9,944 bases of DNA from Pseudomonadota bacterium (GTDB taxonomy: Bacteria > Pseudomonadota > Gammaproteobacteria > Xanthomonadales > Xanthomonadaceae). This document shows positions 1 to 6,125 of the stretch, in pieces. Where the stretch lies: contig JAEXTE010000285.1 in NCBI GenBank assembly GCA_023453655.1, positions 1 through 9,944 of the forward strand, in the 5' to 3' direction. A program made the position numbers and the translations under genes. How positions within the stretch are numbered: the stretch's first letter is position 1; every line of letters begins with the position of its first letter. The notes below the pieces were generated by a model. The model worked only from the letters and a program-made list of their open reading frames with translations. It was not told the origin of the DNA and did not search any database.

Positions 1-1334
1 AGCAGCACCAGCGATTCGCGTACCGCGCGGCGCGCGACCTCGCGGTGCTCGGGTGCGCCCAGCAATTCGAACCTGCCGCCCAGCGCGCGCTCGGAGGGCT
101 TGGGCTTCTCGAACAGGTTGGCCCGGAATTTCACCCGCAGGATGCGCCGCACCGCGTCGTCCAGGCGCTCCATCGGGATCGTGCCGTCCTGCACGTGCTT
201 CAGGGTCGACTCGTACATCCCCTTCCAGCTGTCGGAGGCCATCGCCATGTCCAGGCCGGCGATATAGGTCTGCGCACAGTCGGTATTGGTGCAGCCGCGC
301 ACCTGGCCATGGCCGTTCCAGTCGCCGACGATGAAGCCGCCGAAGTTCATCCGGTCCTTGAGCACGTCGGTCAGCAGCGGCCTGTGGCCGTGCAGCTTCT
401 CGCCATGGAAGCTGTTGAACGAGGCCATCACCGCCTGCGCGCCCGCCGCGATCGCAGGCACGTAGCCGGCGGCGTGGATGTCGCGCAGCTGCGCCTCGCT
501 GACGATGGTGTCGCCCTGGTCCTTGCCGTTGGCGGTGCCACCGTCGCCGAGAAAGTGCTTGACCGAACTCATCACGTGGTGGTCGTCGAGGAACTCGGGC
601 GTGCCGGGCTTGCCCTGCAGGCCTTCGACGAACACGCCGGCATAGCTGGCCACCAGCTTCGGATCTTCCGAATAGCCTTCGTAGGCGCGGCCCCAGCGGT
701 CGTCCTGCGGCACCGCGACGGTGGGCGCGAAGGTCCACTCCATGCCGGTGGTGCGGGTCTCGATCGCGGTGATGCGCGCGATCTCGCGCAGCAGCTCCGG
801 GTTGCGCATCGCGCCCAGGCCGATGTTGTGCGGGAACAGGGTGGCGCCGACGATGTTGCTCTGGCCGTGCATGGCGTCGATGCCCCAGATCACCGGGATC
901 GCCTTGCCGCCGCCGCTGGTGTCCATCGAGGCTTCCCAGAACGCGTCGGCCAGCGCCAGCCATTCCTCGGGCTTGGCGTTGTACTTGCCGCCGGGATCGG
1001 AGCCGCCGCCGGCGAGGATCGAGCCGAGCCGGTACTTGCGCACGTCCTCGGGCGTGATGCTGGCGATGTCGCCCTGCACGATCTGGCCGACCTTCTCCTC
1101 GACCGTCATCGTGGCCAGCAGGTCGTCGACCTTCTTCTCCAGCGCCGCGTCCTCGGCGAACGGCCATTCGGGCTGCGGCCAGTTCGCGGGGTCGACCGTG
1201 GCGCCGTCCGCCGGCACCTGCGGATTGGCGGCGGCGACGTCGCCCGAGCGCTCGCCGGAGCACGCTGCCACCAGCAGCGAGGCGGCGAGTGCAGCGCCGA
1301 GGCGCGAGACACGGAGGGTATGGACTGTGCTCAT
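1..1334 (-). CDS. GH3 beta-glucosidase / exo-1,4(1,3)-beta-glucan glucohydrolase, lipoprotein (partial, C-terminus off window)
   Basis: A family 3 glycoside hydrolase, which would release glucose from the non-reducing end of beta-glucans or cello-oligosaccharides at the cell envelope. The ATG at 1334 follows GGGGAAG (1347-1341) by 6 bases. Residues 1-25 are a lipoprotein signal with lipobox LVAAC, the acylated residue being Cys25. GH3 motifs follow in order: LGSILAGGGSDPGGKYN, IWGIDAMHGQSNIVGATLFP, FAPTVAVPQDDRWGRAYEG, the substrate-binding Lys259-His260 in VKHFLGDGG, and the nucleophile Asp338 in GFIVGDWNGHGQ. GDW in place of the commoner SDW is, as I recall, typical of the Cel3A/CelD lipoprotein subgroup. 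Only 444 residues are visible; relatives are about 850, so the second half lies beyond base 1. It is divergent from the LacI gene and has the shared operator 71 bases upstream of its start. The family is secure; the exact linkage specificity is inferred. Confidence 0.95.
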   Translation of the reverse strand, partial: MSTVHTLRVSRLGAALAASLLVAACSGERSGDVAAANPQVPADGATVDPANWPQPEWPFAEDAALEKKVDDLLATMTVEEKVGQIVQGDIASITPEDVRKYRLGSILAGGGSDPGGKYNAKPEEWLALADAFWEASMDTSGGGKAIPVIWGIDAMHGQSNIVGATLFPHNIGLGAMRNPELLREIARITAIETRTTGMEWTFAPTVAVPQDDRWGRAYEGYSEDPKLVASYAGVFVEGLQGKPGTPEFLDDHHVMSSVKHFLGDGGTANGKDQGDTIVSEAQLRDIHAAGYVPAIAAGAQAVMASFNSFHGEKLHGHRPLLTDVLKDRMNFGGFIVGDWNGHGQVRGCTNTDCAQTYIAGLDMAMASDSWKGMYESTLKHVQDGTIPMERLDDAVRRILRVKFRANLFEKPKPSERALGGRFELLGAPEHREVARRAVRESLVL

Positions 1335-1389
1335 TGAAGGCTTCCCCAAGCGTTCCTGGAACCGGAATTCCGCGGCCCGTGGGCGCTGG

Positions 1390-1432
1390 ATGGTGCGCCG
1401 CGACATGACAGCGTTGTCAGATCGCGCACCAT
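1390..1432. repeat. Outer 9-bp inverted repeat around operator copy 1
   Basis: ATGGTGCGC (1390-1398) and GCGCACCAT (1424-1432) are perfect inverted arms that enclose the operator. Their centre (1411) is 1.5 bases off the operator centre (1412.5), so this is a second, nested dyad and not a simple extension. The same 9-mer occurs again at 1597-1605, where it forms the first three codons of the LacI gene. No function is assigned. Confidence 0.6.
1406..1419. promoter_or_regulatory. LacI-family operator (copy 1), GH3/lacI divergent region
   Basis: The 14-mer TGACAGCGTTGTCA is an imperfect palindrome of form TGACA-N4-TGTCA, a usual architecture for LacI-family operators. Its reverse complement is identical to the site at 2887-2900. 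The symmetry extends outward on the same centre (CGCGA at 1399-1403 pairs with TCGCG at 1422-1426), giving a 28-bp dyad. Read toward GH3 it carries CTGACA, a possible -35 element (1420-1415), but I see no convincing -10 at the right distance. Binding by the adjacent LacI protein is inferred from position and duplication. Confidence 0.85.
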
Positions 1433-1596
1433 ACCTCCTTCGCGCGGATCATGCTTGCTGCACAGCACAAGCGCGCGCCTGCCACGGGGACGGGCCGATG
1501 ACGACGAACGACAGGGAGGGCCAGGACGGCCCCGCGCGGCAGGCCGCCGGCGCTCTGGCAGAATCCACGGGCTTCGCGAAGGGAACCTGCAGACCG

Positions 1597-2607
1597 ATGG
1601 TGCGCGTACGGATCGAGGATGTGGCGGCAGAGGCGGGCGTGTCGATGAAGACCGTCTCGCGCGTGCTCAACGAGGAACCCAACGTCTCCGAGCGCACCCG
1701 CGAACGCGTGCGTGAAGTCGTCGAACGCCTGCAGTACCGCCCCCATCCGTCGGCGCGCGTCCTGGCCGGGCGCAAGTCGTACCTGGTGGCGATGCTCTAC
1801 GACAACCCGTCGAGCAACTACCTGATGGAGGTCGAGCAGGGCGTGCTCGACGCCTGCCAGGCCCAGCACTACAACCTGATGCTGGCACCGCTGGTGTACG
1901 ACGCCAAGGACATCGTGTCCAAGGTCGAGTCGCTGGTGCTGCAGTCCCGGCTGGACGGCGTGGTGCTGACCCCGCCGATCACCGACGACGCCGCCCTGCT
2001 GGCGCGCCTGGACGAACTCGACATCCCCTGGTCGAGCGTGTCGCCCACCGAGCGCAACCGCCGCATCGGCGTGATCGTCGACGAGCCCAGCGCGGTGGCG
2101 GAAATGATCGGGCACCTCGCCTCGCTCGGCCATCGTCGCATCGCCCACATCAAGGGACATCCCGCCCACGGCGCCAGCCACTGGCGGCTGGCCGGCTACC
2201 GGGAGGGCATGCAGCGCGCCGGGCTGGAGCTGGACGAGGCGTTGATCGCCGACGGCGAGTTCTCCTACGACTCGGGCTTCGCGGCCACCAACGGACTGCT
2301 CGACCTGCCCGATCCGCCCACCGCGATCTTCGCGGCCAACGACGACATGGCCGCCGGCGCGATCGGCGCGGTCTGCGAGCGCGGGCTGTCGGTGCCGCGC
2401 GACATCTCGATCTGCGGATTCGACGACACGCCGATCGCGCGCCACATCTACCCTTCGCTCACCACCGTGCGCCAACCCACGCGCGAGATGGGCCGGCTGG
2501 CCGGCGTCGAACTGCTCAAGGCGATCCGCGATCGCGGCCAGGGCGGCATGGTGGTCGTGCCGTACACGCTGCAGCTGCGACGGTCGACGGGGCCGCGCAA
2601 GGCCTGA
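1597..2607 (+). CDS. LacI/GalR-family transcriptional repressor, probable local regulator of the sugar locus
   Basis: A 336-residue sugar-responsive DNA-binding protein of normal family length. The N-terminal helix-turn-helix spans residues 6-25 ([20 protein letters not shown]), with Met17, Lys18 and Arg22 at the base-reading positions equivalent to Tyr17, Gln18 and Arg22 of LacI. The hinge follows (about 47-58, ending in SARVLAG), then a periplasmic-binding-protein-like effector domain (60 to about 330) with the typical segments [30 protein letters not shown] and [23 protein letters not shown] chose the ATG at 1597 because it sits just before the helix-turn-helix and follows AAGGGAA (1579-1585) by 11 bases. 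An in-frame ATG at 1498 would add 33 low-complexity residues and is the alternative. The gene is divergent from GH3 and co-oriented with the receptor, and an identical operator lies by each, so it likely represses both and itself. The ligand is unproven; a beta-glucoside or its breakdown product is the best guess. Confidence 0.95.
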   Translation: MVRVRIEDVAAEAGVSMKTVSRVLNEEPNVSERTRERVREVVERLQYRPHPSARVLAGRKSYLVAMLYDNPSSNYLMEVEQGVLDACQAQHYNLMLAPLVYDAKDIVSKVESLVLQSRLDGVVLTPPITDDAALLARLDELDIPWSSVSPTERNRRIGVIVDEPSAVAEMIGHLASLGHRRIAHIKGHPAHGASHWRLAGYREGMQRAGLELDEALIADGEFSYDSGFAATNGLLDLPDPPTAIFAANDDMAAGAIGAVCERGLSVPRDISICGFDDTPIARHIYPSLTTVRQPTREMGRLAGVELLKAIRDRGQGGMVVVPYTLQLRRSTGPRKA

Positions 2608-2660
2608 GCCCGGGGCGCGCCGCCTGCCGCGAGGCGCGCGCGTAGAGCCGGTCCGATTTC

Positions 2661-2694
2661 CATCCTGCCGTCGGGACGTCTCGACGGCAGGATG
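2661..2694 (+). terminator. Strong stem-loop downstream of lacI (putative terminator, no U-tract)
   Basis: CATCCTGCCGTCG (2661-2673) pairs perfectly with CGACGGCAGGATG (2682-2694) around an 8-base loop. It begins 54 bases after the lacI stop. There is no run of T on either side, so it is not a textbook intrinsic terminator; it may slow polymerase, protect the lacI 3' end, or work with Rho. Confidence 0.5.
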
Positions 2695-2794
2695 CGACTG
2701 CAACTTCAAAGTGGCATCCGCTCGCACGACCGACGTGTCGTCCATGAGCCGATGTCGCCCCATCCGATGACTGCAGACGCAGCCATTGCTGTCG

Positions 2795-2815
2795 CGCCAT
2801 GTCCTGTCCATGGCG
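2795..2815. repeat. Short stem-loop upstream of receptor promoter
   Basis: CGCCATG (2795-2801) and CATGGCG (2809-2815) form 7-bp arms around a 7-base spacer. In DNA this rich in G and C such a dyad can arise by chance; no function is claimed. Confidence 0.3.
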
Positions 2816-2847
2816 AGGCGGAGACAAGCGCCCGCGCTCATCAGCAA

Positions 2848-2861
2848 AGATAGCGCTAACA
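2848..2861 (+). promoter_or_regulatory. xyl-box-like site (putative second LacI-family operator)
   Basis: AGATAGCGCTAACA agrees at 12 of 14 bases with the Xanthomonas xyl-box as I remember it (TGGTAGCGCTAACA), including the last 11 bases in a row. The core TAGCGCTA (2851-2858) is a perfect palindrome. It lies 24 bases upstream of the receptor -35 box, in a stretch poorer in G and C than its surroundings. The sequence match is seen directly; binding by a XylR-type repressor encoded elsewhere is inference. Confidence 0.5.
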
Positions 2862-2885
2862 CAGGAAAACGCTTGTTTTTAAGGG

Positions 2886-2914
2886 TTGACAACGCTGTCA
2901 GACACCTTCCTAAT
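2886..2914 (+). promoter_or_regulatory. Sigma-70-type promoter of the receptor-cupin unit
   Basis: A perfect -35 hexamer TTGACA (2886-2891) is followed 17 bases later by a weak -10, CCTAAT (2909-2914, 4 of 6 matches). An A/T-rich patch just upstream may act as an UP element. The -35 is overlapped by the operator at 2887-2900, so repressor binding would block polymerase. This would place the start of transcription near 2920 and give a leader of about 65 bases. Confidence 0.55.
2887..2900. promoter_or_regulatory. LacI-family operator (copy 2), receptor promoter
   Basis: TGACAACGCTGTCA is the exact reverse complement of the 14-mer at 1406-1419. Relative to the gene each controls, the two copies therefore read in the same direction. 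It lies 86 bases before the receptor start codon and covers the -35 box, the usual position for repression. Two exact 14-base copies flanking one LacI gene, each beside a sugar gene, make a shared regulon very likely. Confidence 0.88.
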
Positions 2915-2970
2915 CCAGCCGCCGCACCGGCATGCGCCGACGGCACCACAACCTGATTCGTGACGACCTT

Positions 2971-2983
2971 GGGAGAGGGAAGG
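2971..2983 (+). promoter_or_regulatory. Ribosome binding site fixing the receptor start at 2987
   Basis: The purine run GGGAGAGGGAAGG ends 3 bases before the ATG at 2987, with its GAGGG core about 6-7 bases away. It lies downstream of the alternative GTG at 2960, so it supports the later ATG, from which a normal signal peptide is read. Confidence 0.7.
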
Positions 2984-2986
2984 CTC

Positions 2987-5900
2987 ATGAAAACCATCAA
3001 AGCAGCGCCCAAGCGGCGCCTGTTGACGTCGGCGCTGCTGATCGCGCTGGCCCCGCCGCTTGCGGCGCAGACCGTTGCCCAGGACACCACTGCGGCCCCG
3101 CAGGCCGCGAGCGAAGAGCCCGCCGAGATGGAGGCCATCGTCGTCACCGGCATCCGCGCGAGCCTGGAGTCGTCGATGAACCTCAAGCGCGACGCGCAGG
3201 GCATCGTCGACGGCATCGTCGCCGAAGACATCGGCAAGTTCCCCGACACCAACCTGGCCGAATCGCTCCAGCGCATCAGCGGCGTGTCGATCGACCGCTC
3301 GATGGGCGAAGGTTCGCGCGTGACCGTGCGCGGCGTCGGCCCGGACTTCAACCTGGTGCTGCTCAACGGACGCCAGATGCCGGCGTCGAGCATCGAGGCT
3401 ACCAATGCCTCGAACTCGCGTGCGTTCGACTTCGCCAACCTCGCATCGGAGTCGATCTCCGGCGTCGAGGTGTACAAGACCAGCCGCGCGGCCACGCCGA
3501 CCGGCGGCATCGGCGCCACGATCAACATCAAGACCGCGCGTCCACTCGACAGCGGTCCGCTGGCCAGTGTCGGCCTCAAGGCGGTGCACGACGCGTCGGT
3601 GGACAACCTGCCGGGTCCGATGCGTGGCGACAGCTGGACGGGCGAGTTGTCCGGCATTCTCAGCGACACCTTCGCGGATGGTCGGGTCGGTATCGCACTG
3701 AGCGGCAGCTACCAGGACCGCGACTTCGGCTACAACGAAGCCGCCGTGGGCGGCGGCTGGTACGCGTTCCCCGGCGGAACCGGCCCGGTCGCCGTGGCCG
3801 GCAACGCGACCAATCCGCCCGGCGAAGGCGACGTCTATTCGATTCCGCAGAACCTGATCTACGCGGTCAACGGCGTGAGTCGCCAGCGCACCAACGGCCA
3901 GGCCACCCTGCAGTGGGCGCCGACCGACCGGGTCACCGCCACGCTCGACTACACCTACGCCGAGAACAGGATCCAGGCCCGGCGGCACGAACTGTCGACC
4001 TGGTTCAACCAGGCCGCTTCGGAGACGGCATGGACCGATGGCCCGGTTGCCGGGCCGACGAGCTATACCGAGTACGCCGGCTGCTTCAATCCGGCCACCG
4101 AACAGTGGACCGCCAGCGACCGCAACAACGTCTGCCCCGCCGGATTCGAGCCGCGCTGGGGCGATCTGGCCATGGCCGGCTCGCTCAACGCGACGAAGAA
4201 CGAGAACAAGTCGCTGGGCTTCAACCTGGCCTGGGAGGTGAGCGACCAGCTCGACCTGGAGTTCGACTACCACCGCTCGAGCGCCGAGTCCGGCGCGGAC
4301 GGCCCGTATGGCTCCAACAACGTGATCGGGACCGCCGCCTTCGTGCGCGGCGTGACCAACGTCGATTTCAGCGGCGATTTCCCGGTGCTGTCGGTACTGC
4401 TGCCGCCAGGCATGAGTTCGGTCGGCGCCGACCAGATGATGGTGACCGGCTCGTCGTTCCGCAACAGCTACATGAAGTCGGAAGTCGACCAGGGCCAGGT
4501 GCGCGGCCGCTTCAGCTTCGACAACTACTCGCAGCTCGACTTCGGCGTCGCCTACACGGAAGTGCAGAACCGCACCGCCTACAACTTCACCCAGCGCGAC
4601 GACTGGGGCGGGTTCGGAGGCGGCGCGGCCGACTACGCGGACGACATCTGGATCGGCGACGACATCAGCCGCTACTTCGACCAGTTCCCCGGCAGCGGCA
4701 ACGCATTCGGGGCGTTCTACCTGTTCGATTTCGCGCGCCTGCGCGAGGCGGCGATCGCGGCACGCGGCGGAGACGCGGCGGCCTACCTGCCGCCGGACGA
4801 TTTCACCACCGACCGCCGCACCACCGAGAAGTCGAAGAGCGCTTTCGTGCAGTGGAGCAACACCTTCGACCTGGGCATGCCGCTCAACGTCGCCGTCGGC
4901 GTGCGCTACGAGGAAACCGAGGTGATCTCCAGCGCCCTGGTGCCGATCGCCACCGGCCTGCTGTGGACCGGCAACAACGAGTTCTCGGTGCAGTTCGGCG
5001 AGCCGGACTTCACCACGCTGCGCGGCGAGTACGACTACTGGTTGCCGAGCGTCGACCTGGGGCTGGAGATCACCGACGAGATGATCCTGCGCGCCAGCTA
5101 CGGGCACAGCATCGGCCGGCCGCAGTGGAACCACATCCAGGGCGGGCAGACCCTCGACTCGTTCGCCGCCTACGAGGGCGGGACCGGTTCGCAGGGCGAC
5201 CCGGGCCTCAAGCCGCTGGAGTCGAAGAACTTCGACCTGTCGTTCGAGTGGTACTACGGCGAGGGCAGCTACGTCTCGGCGGGCTGGTTCCGCAAGGACA
5301 TCGACAACTACATCGGGACCTCGGTGGTCGAGATCTCGCCGTTCGACCTGCGCACCCCGGTGGGCGGCGCCTGGTTCAACGAGGCCGTCGCCAACGGCTG
5401 CGTGCAGGGGTCGATCGACTTCCGCGGCTGCGTGCGCAGCTACATCTTCGAGAACTATGCCGGCACGCCGGGCGTGGTGCAGACCGGCGTGGGCACCGAC
5501 GGCCAGCCGCTGGGCACGATCGCCGGCATGCCGGGCGACCCGCTCGCGGTGTTCCGGGTGACGGTGCCGGTCAACAAGGAGTCCTCGCAGCTCGACGGCT
5601 GGGAACTCAACGTCCAGCACATGTTCGGCGACAGCGGCTTCGGCATGTCCGCCAACTACACCATCGTCGATTCGGACCTGACCTACGACGACCACAACCT
5701 CGGCGACCAGTTCGCGCTGGTCGGACTCAGCGACTCGGCCAACCTGGTGGCGTTCTACGACCAGGGTCCGTGGCAGATCCGCGCGGCCTACAACTGGCGC
5801 GACGAGTTCCTGTCCAGCACCTTCGACAGCTGGCGCCCGAATCCGGTCTATGTCGAGGCCTACGGCCAGGTGGACGTCAACGTCAGCTACCAGGTCAGCG

Positions 5901-6037
5901 AACGGCTGTCGCTGCACGCGGAGGCGATCAACCTGACCGACGAGACCATGCGCTCGCATGGCCGCAACGAGCGGCAGGTGTTCTATGCCACGCAGACCGG
6001 ACCGCGCTATATGCTCGGCCTGCGCTACAGGTTCTGA
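2987..6037 (+). CDS. TonB-dependent outer-membrane receptor, Xanthomonas/Caulobacter carbohydrate type
   Basis: A 1016-residue ligand-gated outer-membrane porin that would import an oligosaccharide with energy from TonB-ExbB-ExbD. Residues 1-27 are a signal peptide (charged start, LLTSALLIALAPPLAA, cleavage before Gln28). The TonB box EAIVVTG is at 49-55. The plug domain follows (about 60-190) with the family signatures GKFPDTNLAESLQRISGVSI and VTVRGVGPDFNLVLLNGR. The rest is a beta barrel of alternating strands ending in LGLRYRF, with the C-terminal Phe needed for outer-membrane assembly. Length and motifs fit the TonB-Xanth-Caul class (TIGR01782), which is common in sugar-scavenging loci. 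Two cysteine pairs, Cys366/Cys383 and Cys805/Cys815, lie in loop-like regions and could form disulfides. It sits under a LacI operator and upstream of a cupin_8 gene. The substrate is inferred from the neighbouring GH3 as a beta-glucan fragment; the xyl-box-like site leaves a xylan or xyloglucan product possible. Confidence 0.95.
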   Translation: MKTIKAAPKRRLLTSALLIALAPPLAAQTVAQDTTAAPQAASEEPAEMEAIVVTGIRASLESSMNLKRDAQGIVDGIVAEDIGKFPDTNLAESLQRISGVSIDRSMGEGSRVTVRGVGPDFNLVLLNGRQMPASSIEATNASNSRAFDFANLASESISGVEVYKTSRAATPTGGIGATINIKTARPLDSGPLASVGLKAVHDASVDNLPGPMRGDSWTGELSGILSDTFADGRVGIALSGSYQDRDFGYNEAAVGGGWYAFPGGTGPVAVAGNATNPPGEGDVYSIPQNLIYAVNGVSRQRTNGQATLQWAPTDRVTATLDYTYAENRIQARRHELSTWFNQAASETAWTDGPVAGPTSYTEYAGCFNPATEQWTASDRNNVCPAGFEPRWGDLAMAGSLNATKNENKSLGFNLAWEVSDQLDLEFDYHRSSAESGADGPYGSNNVIGTAAFVRGVTNVDFSGDFPVLSVLLPPGMSSVGADQMMVTGSSFRNSYMKSEVDQGQVRGRFSFDNYSQLDFGVAYTEVQNRTAYNFTQRDDWGGFGGGAADYADDIWIGDDISRYFDQFPGSGNAFGAFYLFDFARLREAAIAARGGDAAAYLPPDDFTTDRRTTEKSKSAFVQWSNTFDLGMPLNVAVGVRYEETEVISSALVPIATGLLWTGNNEFSVQFGEPDFTTLRGEYDYWLPSVDLGLEITDEMILRASYGHSIGRPQWNHIQGGQTLDSFAAYEGGTGSQGDPGLKPLESKNFDLSFEWYYGEGSYVSAGWFRKDIDNYIGTSVVEISPFDLRTPVGGAWFNEAVANGCVQGSIDFRGCVRSYIFENYAGTPGVVQTGVGTDGQPLGTIAGMPGDPLAVFRVTVPVNKESSQLDGWELNVQHMFGDSGFGMSANYTIVDSDLTYDDHNLGDQFALVGLSDSANLVAFYDQGPWQIRAAYNWRDEFLSSTFDSWRPNPVYVEAYGQVDVNVSYQVSERLSLHAEAINLTDETMRSHGRNERQVFYATQTGPRYMLGLRYRF

Positions 6038-6046
6038 CGCAGTCCG

Positions 6047-6069
6047 GCCGTGCCCGCTGGCGGCACGGC
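6047..6069 (+). repeat. Stem-loop 1 between receptor and cupin genes
   Basis: GCCGTGCC (6047-6054) and GGCACGGC (6062-6069) form perfect 8-bp arms around a 7-base loop, starting 9 bases after the receptor stop. There is no following T-run. It is the first of two tandem hairpins and may set the relative transcript level of the two genes. Confidence 0.55.
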
Positions 6070-6080
6070 GTCATCCACAG

Positions 6081-6104
6081 GCCTGCCCGGTCCGCCGGGC
6101 AGGC
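6081..6104 (+). repeat. Stem-loop 2 between receptor and cupin genes
   Basis: GCCTGCCCGG (6081-6090) and CCGGGCAGGC (6095-6104) form perfect 10-bp arms around a TCCG tetraloop. It ends 7 bases before the cupin ribosome site. With no U-tract it is more likely an RNA-stability or partial-termination element than a full terminator. Confidence 0.6.
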
Positions 6105-6111
6105 GACCGCC

Positions 6112-6116
6112 GGAGG
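6112..6116 (+). promoter_or_regulatory. Ribosome binding site fixing a GTG start for the cupin gene
   Basis: GGAGG lies 9 bases before the GTG at 6126. No ATG is available in frame nearby, and translation from this GTG begins just ahead of the conserved part of the protein. Confidence 0.65.
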
Positions 6117-6125
6117 TCGTCGTCC

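Larger units (their letters stand above)
2608..2986. other. 379-base non-coding regulatory gap between lacI and the TonB-dependent receptor
   Basis: No convincing gene is seen here. From left to right it holds a 13-bp-arm hairpin just after lacI, a weaker 7-bp-arm stem-loop (2795-2815), a TAGCGCTA palindrome within a xyl-box-like site (2848-2861), an A/T-rich patch (2866-2882) that stands out from the GC-rich surroundings, the second LacI operator overlapping a consensus -35 box, and the leader and ribosome site of the receptor gene. Confidence 0.7.

Noticed and set aside
45..1337. Plus-strand open frame of 430 codons opposite GH3
   Set aside because: The minus strand carries intact GH3 motifs in order, with lipobox and catalytic residues; the plus frame has low-complexity His/Val/Ala-rich sequence.
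721..1596. Upstream in-frame extension of the LacI gene
   Set aside because: The helix-turn-helix begins at residue 6 from the ATG at 1597, as normal for the family; the extension overlaps GH3 and the operator region. The ATG at 1498 is noted only as an alternative start.
1417..3669. Minus-strand open frame of 750 codons across lacI, the regulatory gap and the receptor 5' end
   Set aside because: It would run through operator, promoter and two clear genes on the other strand, and shows no known domain.
2879..5959. Minus-strand open frame of 1026 codons opposite the receptor gene
   Set aside because: The translation is a string of Ala, Arg, His and Val with no recognisable domain. It is an antisense shadow caused by GC-biased third positions of the receptor gene.
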